Source of the DNA: JBBSHJ01 sp038253135
GTDB lineage: Bacteria > Actinomycetota > Actinomycetes > Mycobacteriales > QHCD01
Direction: 5' to 3'
Length of the DNA: 64,000 nt
Assembly (NCBI GenBank): GCA_038253135.1
Contig: JBBSHJ010000001.1
Coordinates: forward strand, 1 to 64,000
Of this stretch, positions 7,872 through 18,015 are shown one piece after another. The notes beneath the pieces were generated by a model. The model was not told where the DNA came from. It did not search any database and was given only the letters and a program-made list of their open reading frames with translations. The position numbers were made by a program, and so were the translations under genes. Each line of letters starts with the position of its first letter. Within the stretch, counting starts at the first letter, position 1.

Positions 7872-7900
7872 TGTATAAGGCAGATGCTGGTGTTTGCCAA
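7872..7900 (-). promoter_or_regulatory. Promoter of the eight-repeat NlpC/P60 gene
   Basis: Minus strand TTGGCA (7900-7895), 17-base spacer, TATACA (7877-7872), continuing TCA. Twin of the promoter at 5015-5043. Between it and the purA start at 8244 lie about 340 bases in which no convincing gene or purA promoter is seen. Confidence 0.75.
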
Positions 7901-8135
7901 GTTATGCCTGTTGCGTTACGCCAGGTTTATCCCGATTTACGCCGTATCTGTCCGCCCCTGCCAAGTCCTCCGGGTGACGGCATCGACGCCCTGATCACCG
8001 TCGGTCACCCGCCCGGCCGGCTCGCGGAGTCGGTCCTCCGCCTGACCCTCGTCGGGTCCGAGCATCGACGATCAGGAGGACGTCGGTCGGATCCGGATCC
8101 GCCGTCGGATACCCTCTCACCGGCGTACCGAGTGA

Positions 8136-9530
<1,395 letters not shown>

Positions 9531-9540
9531 AGGCCGGGCG

Positions 9541-10803
9541 ATGGCAACGCAGCCGGGGATGACGGTGCTCGTGGTGGGCAATGGCGCGCGCGAGCATGCG
9601 CTGGCCACGGCAATTGCCGCTGATCCGTCGGTGGAATCCGTGGTCTGCGCACCGGGGAATGCCGGCACTGCGGCCGATTTTCGCAATGCACCGGTCGCGG
9701 CCGAAGACGGTCGTGCGGTCGCCGATCTGGCCGCCGATCTCCGCGCCGGCCTCGTCGTCATCGGTCCGGAAGTCCCGCTGGTGGCGGGTGTCGCCGATGC
9801 GGTGCGGGAGCGGGGGATTGCGTGTTTCGGTCCGTCCGCTGCCGCGGCGAGGATCGAGGGATCGAAGGCCTTCGCCAAGGAGATCATGGCCGCGGCGGGC
9901 GTGCCGACGGCACGGTTCCACGAGTGTGACGACGCCACCCAGGTCGCCGCCGCGCTCGATGACTTCGACCCGCCCTACGTGATCAAGGACGATGCTCTGG
10001 CGGCCGGGAAGGGCGTGGTGGTGACGTCCGATCGTGCGATCGCCCTCGCGCACGCGGAGAGTTGCGGCTCGGTCGTTGTCGAGGAATTCCTGGACGGACC
10101 CGAGGTTTCGCTCTTTTGCATCACCGACGGCACAACGGTGGTCCCGTTATTGCCGGCGCAGGATTTCAAGCGGCTCGGCGACGCCGACTCCGGCCCGAAC
10201 ACGGGGGGGATGGGTGCGTACTGCCCGCTGCCGTGGGCCCCGCCGACGCTGGCGGAGGACGTCGTACGCGACGTCGTCGAACCGACCCTGACCGAGCTCG
10301 CGAAGCGCGGTACGCCGTTCTCCGGCCTGCTCTACGTCGGGCTCGCACTCACCAAGCGCGGCCCGGCGGTCATCGAATTCAACGCCCGCTTCGGCGATCC
10401 GGAGACCGAGGCGGTGCTCGCGCTGCTGGAGACGCCGCTGGCGTGCGTCCTCTACGCCGCCGCGACCGGGCGGCTGGCCGACGCGCCGCCCCTGCGCTGG
10501 CGCGCCGGCTCCGCCGTGACGGTCGTCCTCGCCGCCGGCGGGTATCCCGGCCCGGCTCGATCCGGGGACGCGATCTGCGGCGCGCTGCGACCGGGCGTCT
10601 TCCATGCGGGGACGAGCGCTTGCGACGGCCAGGTGATCTCCTCCGGAGGCCGCTTGGTCGCGGTGACTGCAACGGGGCCGGACCTCGCGGCCGCGCGTGA
10701 CGCGGCGTACCGGTCGCTGGCCGAGATCGAGGTCGACGGTGGTCAGTTCCGCACCGACATCGCGCTGGCCGCCGTGCGCGGCGAGGTCGTCGTGCCGACG
10801 TGA
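9541..10803 (+). CDS. purD: Phosphoribosylamine-glycine ligase (GAR synthetase)
   Basis: 420 residues, normal length. ATP-grasp enzyme that joins phosphoribosylamine and glycine in purine synthesis. Seen: VLVVGNGAREHALATA at the N terminus, VVIGPEVPLVAGVAD, the ATP-grasp core AKEIMAAAGVPTA and YVIKDDALAAGKGV, then SGPNTGGMGAYCP and VIEFNARFGDPETEAVL. ATG 9541 is 10 bases after purA; ATG 9559 (MTVLVVG) is an alternative start with a tighter match to the family. A strong hairpin follows at 10817-10856, so the purA-purD unit ends here. Confidence 0.96.
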   Translation: MATQPGMTVLVVGNGAREHALATAIAADPSVESVVCAPGNAGTAADFRNAPVAAEDGRAVADLAADLRAGLVVIGPEVPLVAGVADAVRERGIACFGPSAAAARIEGSKAFAKEIMAAAGVPTARFHECDDATQVAAALDDFDPPYVIKDDALAAGKGVVVTSDRAIALAHAESCGSVVVEEFLDGPEVSLFCITDGTTVVPLLPAQDFKRLGDADSGPNTGGMGAYCPLPWAPPTLAEDVVRDVVEPTLTELAKRGTPFSGLLYVGLALTKRGPAVIEFNARFGDPETEAVLALLETPLACVLYAAATGRLADAPPLRWRAGSAVTVVLAAGGYPGPARSGDAICGALRPGVFHAGTSACDGQVISSGGRLVAVTATGPDLAAARDAAYRSLAEIEVDGGQFRTDIALAAVRGEVVVPT

Positions 10804-10816
10804 CCCCGGTCCGGGT

Positions 10817-10856
10817 GGGGGAGATGGTGTGCCGAAACCAGCACCCGATCTCCCCC
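10817..10856 (+). terminator. Hairpin terminator after purD
   Basis: GGGGGAGAT-GGTG (10817-10829) pairs with CACC-(CG)-ATCTCCCCC (10842-10856), 13 bases after the purD stop. Symmetric, so it could also serve the minus-strand remnant at 10872-11036. Confidence 0.75.
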
Positions 10857-10871
10857 GGCCGGGTGGGTAGG

Positions 10872-11036
10872 TCAGTCCGGCCGCACGGCCCGCAGGGCGA
10901 GAAAGCGCGGCACGGCGCGGTCGGCGTCCTCGCGGATCCGTTGGATCACCAGACCTGCGGCGGCTATCGGATTGATCAGCTCGGCCATGGTGAGCTGGCG
11001 GACGCCGACGCGGGCGCGGATTCCGGTCGGGCTCAT
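10872..11036 (-). pseudogene. Possible C-terminal remnant of a small-molecule methyltransferase
   Basis: A 54-codon frame ends at 10872: it opens MSPTGIRARVGVRQLTMAEL, and the tail reads RAVPRFLALRAVRPD. The pattern 'L..LINP...AGL.I.R..E......P.FLALRA' resembles the C-terminal strand-helix of class I SAM-dependent methyltransferases, but there is no SAM-binding part. The frame stays open to about 11104 without a start or ribosome-binding site. Codon use looks coding-like. From here to the purB start at 11339 nothing else is recognised. Could instead be a genuine small protein; low certainty. Confidence 0.3.
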
Positions 11037-11338
11037 CCCCGGGCCGGCAAAGACGCGTCCGGACGTCCGGTAACCGCTGCGGACCAGTCGTAGCGTGCTC
11101 GCACGTGACCACCCTCCTCAACGGAGCCCAACGACACCGTGGCATCGATTCGGTTCGCGGCCAAGGGATTTCGCGCTCGGCGATAGGGTCCTGACCTGTG
11201 CAAGGCGCACCCGATCGCGCCGCAGCCCGACGAGGTCCCGCGCCCGCGCCACCGCGGCGCGGGGAACAATGGATCCTGCCCGGGCCGGCGGCCGCTGCCG
11301 ACGGCCGACGATTGCTTCTCGCGCGCGGGGGGAACCCG

Positions 11339-12838
11339 ATGACCCGATCCGGTCCGGCCGGTCCGGCCGGTGCGGCCGCCCAGGCCGCCACGCCTCCTCC
11401 TGCCCGCCCCGGCCCACTGTCGATCCCGGACGTGCTGGCCCAGCGCTACGCGACCCCCGAGCTGGCGCGGATCTGGACGGCCGAGCACAAGGTCGTGCTC
11501 GAGCGCCGGCTCTGGATCGCCGTGCTCAGGGCACAGCGTGATCTCGGCGTCGACGTCCCGGACGGCGTGATCGAGGACTACGAACGCGTCGTCGACGACG
11601 TCGATCTCGCGTCGATCGCCGCCCGCGAGCGGGTCACCCGGCACGACGTGAAGGCCCGGATCGAGGAATTCTCGGCCCTCGCCGGCCACGAGCACATTCA
11701 CAAGGGCATGACGTCCCGCGACCTGACCGAGAACGTCGAGCAGCTGCAGATCCGCGATTCGCTGCGGCTCGTCGCCGACCGCGCGGTGGCCACCCTGACG
11801 CGGCTCGCCGAGCTGGCGACCGAGCATGCCGAGACCGTCATGGCCGGTCGCAGCCACAACGTCGCGGCCCAGGCGACGACGCTGGGCAAGCGGTTCGCGA
11901 CGGTGGCCGACGAGCTCCTGCTCGCGTTCGAGCGGGTCGAGCAGCTGATCGGGCGTTACCCGCTGCGGGGTCTGAAGGGGCCGGTCGGTACGTCGTCCGA
12001 CCAGCTCGACCTGCTGCGGCTGGACGCCGGCAGGGTGGCCGAGCTCGAGGAGCGGGTGGCCGCCCACCTCGGCTTCGCGCGGGTGTTCAGCTCGGTCGGT
12101 CAGGTGTATCCGCGCTCGCTCGACTTCGAGGTGCTCAGCGCGCTCGTCCAGCTCGCCGCGGCGCCCGCCAACCTCGCCACCACGATCCGGCTGATGGCCG
12201 GGCACGAGCTCGCCACGGAAGGGTTCAGGCCCGGCCAGGTCGGCTCCAGCGCGATGCCGCACAAGATGAACACCCGGTCCTGCGAGCGGGTCAACGGCCT
12301 GGCCGTGGTCCTGCGCGGCTACCTCTCGATGGTGGGGGAGCTGGCCGGCGACCAGTGGAACGAGGGCGACGTCTCGTGCTCGGTCGTGCGCCGGGTGGCC
12401 CTGCCCGACGCGTTCTTCGCCGCCGACGGCCTGTTCGAGACGATCCTGAGCGTCCTCGGCGATTTCGGCGCCTATCCGGCCGTGATCGCGCGGGAGCTCG
12501 AGCGCTACCTGCCGTTCCTCGCCACGACCAGGGTCCTGATGGCCGCCGTCCGCTCCGGGGTCGGCCGCGAGAGCGCACACGCGATCATCAAGGAGCATGC
12601 GATCGCGGTCGCGCTGGACATGCGCGAGCGGGGCCTGGAGACGAATGACCTGCTGGAGCGACTCGCCGCGGACGAGCGGCTGCCGCTGCGATCGGGCGAC
12701 CTCGCCGACCTGGTCGCCGCGCCACTGACCTTCACCGGTGTCGCGGCCCGGCAGATCTCCGACGTCGTACGCCGGGTCGGCGCGGTCGCGGCGAGATATC
12801 CCGACGCCGCGACCTACACCCCGCGCCCCATCCTGTGA
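11339..12838 (+). CDS. purB: Adenylosuccinate lyase
   Basis: 499 residues. Fumarase/aspartase-superfamily lyase acting twice in purine synthesis (SAICAR to AICAR, and adenylosuccinate to AMP). Seen: the catalytic Ser loop GSSAMPHKMNTRSCERV, GMTSRDLTENVEQLQIRDSL, AGRSHNVAAQATTLGKR and QWNEGDVSCSVVRRVALPDA. ATG 11339 follows a G-rich ribosome-binding stretch (GGGGGGAA). The frame is open upstream to 11198 but that part is low-complexity and unlike the family. Residues 1-35 are Pro/Ala-rich, a short extension. Convergent with the LacI gene downstream. Confidence 0.96.
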   Translation: MTRSGPAGPAGAAAQAATPPPARPGPLSIPDVLAQRYATPELARIWTAEHKVVLERRLWIAVLRAQRDLGVDVPDGVIEDYERVVDDVDLASIAARERVTRHDVKARIEEFSALAGHEHIHKGMTSRDLTENVEQLQIRDSLRLVADRAVATLTRLAELATEHAETVMAGRSHNVAAQATTLGKRFATVADELLLAFERVEQLIGRYPLRGLKGPVGTSSDQLDLLRLDAGRVAELEERVAAHLGFARVFSSVGQVYPRSLDFEVLSALVQLAAAPANLATTIRLMAGHELATEGFRPGQVGSSAMPHKMNTRSCERVNGLAVVLRGYLSMVGELAGDQWNEGDVSCSVVRRVALPDAFFAADGLFETILSVLGDFGAYPAVIARELERYLPFLATTRVLMAAVRSGVGRESAHAIIKEHAIAVALDMRERGLETNDLLERLAADERLPLRSGDLADLVAAPLTFTGVAARQISDVVRRVGAVAARYPDAATYTPRPIL

Positions 12839-12918
12839 GCCCGCTCCGTCGAGCGCTCACCCCAGGCGGCCGATGCGAGTCCGCAGTCGGCTGCTTCTGA
12901 CGGTTGGCGAGGATCGGG

Positions 12919-14010
12919 TCAGCCGGTGGGTGCCGGCCCCGAGCTCTGCCGCACCTTGATCGCGCAGTCCGGCTCGCGGAGCACCGCCGGCGCAGCCCCG
13001 CCGACCAGTGACAACAGGGCCGTCGCGGCGCGGGCGCCGTACCCCGGAACGTCCCGGTCCAGCGACGTGAGCGTCGGGCTGACGATGGTGCACAGTGGCG
13101 ACTCGTCCCAGGCCACGACGGACAGGTCGCCGGGGATCCGGACGCCGAGCTCGGCCGCGACCCGCAGGCCGGCCGTCGCCATCAGGTCGCTGCCGAAGAT
13201 CACGGCGGTGGGGCGGGCGCGGGCCGATACGCCGAGAGCCTCGCGCGTGACCGCGTCGGCGCCCTCCAGCGTGTAATCCGTGTCGAGGCAGCGGGCCCAC
13301 TCGACCCGGTCGGACCCGCCCAGCGCGCTGATCGCCCGACGGCGCCGCCGCTCGTGCTGGAAGACTTTCGGCCCGCCGATGTACAGCAGCCGGCGGTGGC
13401 CGAGCGTGAGCAGGTGGTCGACGGCGACGCGGACGTCGGCGGCATGATCGGTCCACATCGTGGTGACCCGGCCCAGGTCCGGCGCGGGGTGCGGACGTTC
13501 ATCGGCGTCCGGTGCAGCGCACCCGCCCGACGCGCCGTTGATCAGCGGGCCACCGAGCACGACCGCCGGCATGCCGAGCCTGGCGACGGTCTGCACCCGC
13601 GGGTCCCGGAACCGCTCGTCCATCACGATCACGCCGGCAACGCGGCGCTCGCCCCACCACCGGCGGTAGGTCTCGATCTCGTGGTCGAGGCGGTCACCGA
13701 CCACCCGCAGCAGCAGGCTGCTGTCGGCGCGGACGAGCACCGACTCCACGCCGCTAACGAAGCGCATGAAATACTGCTCGGTGGCGAGCAGGTCGATCGG
13801 CCGCGACAGCACCAGGCCGATGGCCGGCGGCCCGGCGCCCGAGAGCGCTCGGGCGCTGCTGCTCGGATACCAGCCGTGCCGCCGGGCGAGCTCCTGCACC
13901 CGCTCCCGCGTGGCGGCCGACACGCCGGGCTGGCTGTTCAACGCGTAGGAGACCGCGCTCTTGGAGATGCCGAGCTCGCGCGCCAGATCGGCGATCGTGA
14001 TGCGGGCCAC
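12919..14010 (-). CDS. LacI-family transcription regulator
   Basis: 363 residues. N-terminal helix-turn-helix (ITIADLARELGISKSAVSYA, residues 4-23) and hinge region, then a periplasmic-binding-protein-like effector domain (GPPAIGLVLSRP..., AVIFGSDLMATAGLRVAAEL, VVAWDESPLCTIVSPTLTSL). GTG 14010 is set by AAGGAGGTG just upstream. A site TGAACCGATCAA (14049-14060) in its own upstream region resembles the perfect palindrome TGAACCGGTTCA before the ABC operon at 15151, so it probably controls that importer and itself (inference). Divergent from purC, which need not be part of its regulon. The ligand is likely a sugar or glycoside, typical of the family. Confidence 0.9.
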   Translation of the reverse strand: MARITIADLARELGISKSAVSYALNSQPGVSAATRERVQELARRHGWYPSSSARALSGAGPPAIGLVLSRPIDLLATEQYFMRFVSGVESVLVRADSSLLLRVVGDRLDHEIETYRRWWGERRVAGVIVMDERFRDPRVQTVARLGMPAVVLGGPLINGASGGCAAPDADERPHPAPDLGRVTTMWTDHAADVRVAVDHLLTLGHRRLLYIGGPKVFQHERRRRRAISALGGSDRVEWARCLDTDYTLEGADAVTREALGVSARARPTAVIFGSDLMATAGLRVAAELGVRIPGDLSVVAWDESPLCTIVSPTLTSLDRDVPGYGARAATALLSLVGGAAPAVLREPDCAIKVRQSSGPAPTG

Positions 14011-14048
14011 GGGGCACCTCCTTCGCCGCGGTGTGGGGGCAGACTAAC

Positions 14049-14060
14049 TGAACCGATCAA
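14049..14060. promoter_or_regulatory. Imperfect LacI-type operator TGAACCGATCAA
   Basis: Nine of 12 bases match the perfect palindrome at 15098-15109, including the whole left arm TGAACCG. It lies between the divergent LacI and purC genes, 39 bases from the LacI start, a usual place for autoregulation. Confidence 0.4.
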
Positions 14061-14108
14061 GTTCGACATGCCCCATGGGTTTGGGGAGCGCCGTGGGAGA
14101 CTCTCGGC

Positions 14109-14993
14109 GTGAGCACCGCCCGACTGACGGACCTGCCCCTTCGCCACCGCGGCAAGGTGCGTGAGCTCTACGAATTGCCAGGCGAGCGGCTGCTGATGGT
14201 GGCCAGCGACCGCATCTCGGCGTTCGACTTCGTGCTCGAGCCCGCGATCCCGGACAAGGGACGGGTGCTGACGCAGCTCTCGTTGTGGTGGTTCGACCGG
14301 CTGGCCGAGCTCGCTCCCAACCACGTGCTACCGGCCGCCGCGGGTGAGATTCCCGTGGAGGCCGCGGGCCGCGCCGTGGTGTGCGAGCGGCTGTCGATGG
14401 TGCCGGTCGAGTGCGTCGCCCGCGGCTACCTGACCGGGTCGGGGCTGGCCGACTACCACGCCACCGGGACCGTGTGCGGCGTACCGCTGCCGGCCGGGTT
14501 GGAAGACGGCGCCCGGCTGCCCGAGCCCATCTTCACGCCGACGACGAAGGCGCCCGTCGGCGAGCACGACGAGCCGATGACCTGGGACGATGTCGTCACG
14601 GCGGTCGGACCCGACCTGGCCGTGCGGCTGCGCGAGCTGACCCTGCGGATCTACGCCGCCGGCGCGACCGTCACCGCTCGCGCGGGCATCATCTTGGCCG
14701 ACACCAAGGTCGAGCTCGGGCGGCGCGCCGACGGGACGCTCGTCATCGCGGACGAGCTCCTCACCCCCGACTCGTCGCGGTTCTGGCCGGCCGACTCGTG
14801 GCAGCCGGGGCGGGCCCAGCCGTCCTTCGACAAGCAGCCGGTGCGCGATTGGCTCGCCGGCGGGTCGGGCTGGGATCGCACCGGTGGTACGCCGCCCCCG
14901 GCGCTGCCGGCCGACGTCGTGGCGGGGACGCGGGCGCGCTACCTCGAGGCCTTCGAGCGGGTGACCGGGACGTCCCTGCCGAGCGCCGGATAG
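14109..14993 (+). CDS. purC: SAICAR synthetase (phosphoribosylaminoimidazole-succinocarboxamide synthase)
   Basis: 294 residues. Joins CAIR and aspartate using ATP to form SAICAR. Seen: HRGKVRELYELPGERLLMVA and SDRISAFDFVLEPAIPDKG at the N terminus, VECVARGYLTGSGLADY, IILADTKVELGRRADGTLVI and DELLTPDSSRFWPADSW. GTG 14109 is used; there is no clear Shine-Dalgarno and GAGACT lies 6 bases upstream. It is of the longer type (about 290 residues) common in actinobacteria. Stands alone, divergent from LacI; the next gene starts 157 bases later under its own promoter. Confidence 0.96.
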   Translation: MSTARLTDLPLRHRGKVRELYELPGERLLMVASDRISAFDFVLEPAIPDKGRVLTQLSLWWFDRLAELAPNHVLPAAAGEIPVEAAGRAVVCERLSMVPVECVARGYLTGSGLADYHATGTVCGVPLPAGLEDGARLPEPIFTPTTKAPVGEHDEPMTWDDVVTAVGPDLAVRLRELTLRIYAAGATVTARAGIILADTKVELGRRADGTLVIADELLTPDSSRFWPADSWQPGRAQPSFDKQPVRDWLAGGSGWDRTGGTPPPALPADVVAGTRARYLEAFERVTGTSLPSAG

Positions 14994-15035
14994 CACGGTT
15001 GTGAGTCGGCAAGGACACGCCGCTATTACGGGCGA

Positions 15036-15065
15036 TTGACGGTTCACCGGCGGTGGTGTTCTATG
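15036..15065 (+). promoter_or_regulatory. Candidate promoter of the first ABC-importer operon
   Basis: TTGACG (15036-15041), 18-base spacer, TCTATG (15060-15065). A half-operator GGTTCA (15042-side, 15041-15046) sits just behind the -35 box and a full LacI-type operator lies 33 bases downstream. Confidence 0.4.
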
Positions 15066-15097
15066 TGAGCCACGCCACGACCGGTAGTGAAACCGGA

Positions 15098-15109
15098 TGA
15101 ACCGGTTCA
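15098..15109. promoter_or_regulatory. Perfect LacI-type operator TGAACCGGTTCA
   Basis: 12-bp perfect palindrome with the central CG typical of LacI-family sites, 42 bases before the solute-binding-protein start and downstream of the candidate promoter. Best explained as the repressor site of the importer operon, most likely bound by the LacI protein encoded at 12919-14010. Confidence 0.65.
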
Positions 15110-15150
15110 CCTCGGGACGGCGTCGCTCGCATCCGCTCCCGGAGGTATCG

Positions 15151-16974
15151 ATGTCCGCACCGGACCGCACACCCACGTCCGTCCCCGATCCAGCCGCATC
15201 CGGCCAGGGGGCGTCTCGGCGCACCTTCCTGACCGGCTCGGCCGTCGCCGGCCTCGGCGTTGCCGGCACCATGCTCGCCGGCTGCGGCACCGGCAGCAAC
15301 AGCGGCAAAGGCGGCGGCAAGGGGGGCTCCGCGGGCCGGCAGGGCAAGTCCGGCGACACCCTTTTCATCGCCGGGTTCCAGTGGGGCAACCCCAGCAACT
15401 TCAACCCGCTCGGCACGAGTGCCGCCTGGCCCTGCGGTAACGGCAACTGGCAGCTCGTCTACGAGACGCTGATGCGCTTCAACCTCCTCGACGGCTCGCT
15501 GCAGCCCGGCCTGGCCAAGTCCATGGAGCAGAAGGGCGACAAGATCACGGTGACCCTGCAGAAGGGCACCAAGTGGAACGACGGCAAGGACCTCACCGCC
15601 GACGACGTCGTCTACACGTTCGAGCTGGCCAAGAAGCACCCCGAGGTCTCCTACGCGACGTTCTGGGACTATTGCAGCAAGGTCGAGAAGACCGATGCCA
15701 GCACGATCGACTTCACCATCGACAGCAAGACCAACAACCCCGGCATGGTCAAGGGATCGATCGCCGGCACCTATATCCTTCCGCAGCACATCTGGACCGC
15801 CAAGGAAGCCAAGAACAAGTCGATCGGCAACGACCTCAACCTGAACCCGGTGGGGTCCGGCCCGTTCAAGATCGACAAGTTCGACCAGACCCAGGTCGCG
15901 CTCGCGCAGGTCGACAACTACTGGGGCAAGGGCATCTGGGGCACGCCCGCGCCGAAGTACGCCGTACACCCGATCTACAAAGACAACAGCGCCGGCGACG
16001 TCGCGTTCCAGAGCAACGAGGTCGATATCTCTCAGCAGTTCACGCCGCAGGTGTGGAAGATGTGGGAGGTCCAGAAGAAGCCGATCTCGACCTGGTACAA
16101 GAAGGCGCCGTATCACGTGCCCGGCGGGATGCCGATGCTGGTGATGAATACGACGAAGAAGGGCCTGGACAACCCGAAGGTGCGCCGGGCCCTCGCCTAC
16201 TGCATCGACTACGCGCGGATCGCGGCGACGGCAATGTCGAGTTACTCCGTGCCGGCGAATCCCAGCCTGATCCTGCCGACCGGCGGCGAGGCGAAGTACT
16301 TTGACAAGGGCGCCGTCGACAAGACCGGCTGGAAGCACGACCCGGCGGAGTCGAAGCGAATCCTCGAGAAGGAGCTAGGGGCCAAGAAGGGCGGCGACGG
16401 AATCTACGTCTTGCCCGACGGCACGAAGCTTGGCGGCTGGACCGCTCAGTGCCCGACCGGTTGGACCGACTGGCAGAGTGCACTGCGGATTGTCGCGGAC
16501 AACGCCAAGGCGGTCGGGATCGGAATCAGCACGAAGTTCCCACAGGCGCCGCAGGTGACCCAGTCCGTGCAGAACGGCGATTTCGACCTTGCCTGCTGGG
16601 GCGTCGCCGGCGTCGGACCGGCCGCCCCGTGGCAGCGGTTCCGCGACGTGCTCGACGACCGCGGCGTGCCGGCGCCCGGGAAGAACGCCTTCTACAACTA
16701 CGGACGGTTCAAGGATTCCTCCGTGCAGTCCCTCCTGGACAAGGCGGGATCATCGACCGATGACAACTCGCTGAAATCGGCGCTTGGTCAGCTGGACGAG
16801 ATCTTCCGGCAGAACGCTCCGATGGTGCCGCTGATGTATCGCCCGCTGGAGTTCTTCGAATTCAACGAGGCCACCTGGACCAATTTCCCGAGTGCGGCAA
16901 ATCCCTATGCACCTCCGATGTTCCAGGGGGATGGCATCACCTGGATCTTCAAGATCAAGCGGACCACGAAGTAG
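15151..16974 (+). CDS. Family 5 extracellular solute-binding lipoprotein of an ABC importer
   Basis: 607 residues. Captures the substrate outside the membrane and delivers it to the permeases encoded next. Twin-arginine signal (SRRTFLTGSAVAG, Arg23-Arg24) with lipobox MLAGC, lipid-attachment Cys45, then a Gly/Ser/Lys-rich linker. The rest is SBP_bac_5-like: NPSNFNPLG, WNDGKDLTADDVVYTFELAK, VGSGPFKIDKFDQT and KVRRALAYCIDYARIA. ATG 15151 follows GGAGG by 6 bases. Family 5 proteins bind peptides, nickel or oligosaccharides; the LacI-type operator favours a sugar or glycoside here (inference). First gene of a five-gene operon. Confidence 0.92.
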   Translation: MSAPDRTPTSVPDPAASGQGASRRTFLTGSAVAGLGVAGTMLAGCGTGSNSGKGGGKGGSAGRQGKSGDTLFIAGFQWGNPSNFNPLGTSAAWPCGNGNWQLVYETLMRFNLLDGSLQPGLAKSMEQKGDKITVTLQKGTKWNDGKDLTADDVVYTFELAKKHPEVSYATFWDYCSKVEKTDASTIDFTIDSKTNNPGMVKGSIAGTYILPQHIWTAKEAKNKSIGNDLNLNPVGSGPFKIDKFDQTQVALAQVDNYWGKGIWGTPAPKYAVHPIYKDNSAGDVAFQSNEVDISQQFTPQVWKMWEVQKKPISTWYKKAPYHVPGGMPMLVMNTTKKGLDNPKVRRALAYCIDYARIAATAMSSYSVPANPSLILPTGGEAKYFDKGAVDKTGWKHDPAESKRILEKELGAKKGGDGIYVLPDGTKLGGWTAQCPTGWTDWQSALRIVADNAKAVGIGISTKFPQAPQVTQSVQNGDFDLACWGVAGVGPAAPWQRFRDVLDDRGVPAPGKNAFYNYGRFKDSSVQSLLDKAGSSTDDNSLKSALGQLDEIFRQNAPMVPLMYRPLEFFEFNEATWTNFPSAANPYAPPMFQGDGITWIFKIKRTTK

Positions 16975-16992
16975 CGCGGGCGGCCGGCGGGC

Positions 16993-18015
16993 ATGGCATT
17001 TCGCCGTTACATCGCCAAGAAGGCGCTCTGGTACCTCCTCGCGCTGATCGTGGCGCTGGTCTTGAACTTCTTCCTGCCGCGGTTGGTTCCGGGCAACCCG
17101 GTCGACTCCATCATCGCGCAGGCGTCGCGCAGCGGCGCTGAGGGCGATCAGCTCCGCGGCATCCACGATCACTACATCAAGGAGTTCGGGCTCAACAAGT
17201 CGATGATCGAGCAGTTCCTGACCTACCTGAACAACCTGATCCACGGGAACCTCGGGTTATCGTTCGCCAACTACCCGGGCACGGTGTCCTCGCAGATCAA
17301 GCAGGCGCTGCCGTGGACACTGGGCCTGCAGATCCCGGCGATCCTCATCGGCTGGCTGGTCGGCAACGCGGTCGGCGCCATCGCGGCCTACAAGGGCGGC
17401 TGGTTCGACCGGAGCGCCTTCCTCGGCTCGCTGTTCCTCTCCGCGATGCCGTACTACTGCCTCGCGATCCTGCTGGTCTACCTCTTGGCGGTGCAGAATT
17501 CCATCCTGCCGCAGCCCATCCTGCCGGCGTCGGGTGGCTACTTGCCTGGTACGTCGCCGAGCTGGAGCGGCGCGTTCATTGCCGACGTGCTGCGGCACTA
17601 CTGGATGCCGTTCCTGTCGCTGGTGATCGTCTTCATCGGCGGGCAGGCGGTCGGCATGCGCTCGATGGCGATCTACGAGCTGGGCACCGACTATGTGACC
17701 TACGGCCGCGGTCTCGGCCTGCGGGACCGCACCCTGATGCGCTACATCTTCCGCAACGGGATGCTGCCGCAGGTGACCGGACTGGCGCTGTCGATCGGCA
17801 CGCTCGTCGGCGGCGCGCTGATCACCGAGATCGTCTTCTCCTACCCCGGAGTAGGGACCTTGCTGTTCAATGCAATCAGCCAGAATGATTATCCGGTGTT
17901 GCAGGCGATCACCCTGATCATCACGGTGGCGGTGTTGGTCGCGAACTTCCTCGTCGATCTTGCCTACGGCATCATCGATCCGAGGATCCGAGCAGCTCAG
18001 GCAGGTGAGCGATGA
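16993..18015 (+). CDS. ABC importer permease (DppB/OppB type)
   Basis: 340 residues, about six membrane segments. The N-terminal helix ALWYLLALIVALVLNFFLPR and the proline/glycine stretch RLVPGNPVDSIIAQ are typical of DppB-type permeases. The binding-protein-dependent transport domain ends in ALITEIVFSYPGVGTLLF and DLAYGIIDPRIR. The EAA-type loop is seen as TYGRGLGLRDRTLMRYIFRN. It starts 18 bases after the binding-protein gene and its stop overlaps the next start (ATGA), indicating translational coupling. Forms the membrane channel with the next protein. Confidence 0.92.
   Translation: MAFRRYIAKKALWYLLALIVALVLNFFLPRLVPGNPVDSIIAQASRSGAEGDQLRGIHDHYIKEFGLNKSMIEQFLTYLNNLIHGNLGLSFANYPGTVSSQIKQALPWTLGLQIPAILIGWLVGNAVGAIAAYKGGWFDRSAFLGSLFLSAMPYYCLAILLVYLLAVQNSILPQPILPASGGYLPGTSPSWSGAFIADVLRHYWMPFLSLVIVFIGGQAVGMRSMAIYELGTDYVTYGRGLGLRDRTLMRYIFRNGMLPQVTGLALSIGTLVGGALITEIVFSYPGVGTLLFNAISQNDYPVLQAITLIITVAVLVANFLVDLAYGIIDPRIRAAQAGER

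Noticed and set aside
8087..8098. GGATCCGGATCC palindrome before purA as a regulatory site
   Set aside because: Short self-complementary runs of this kind are frequent in such GC-rich sequence; nothing else supports it.
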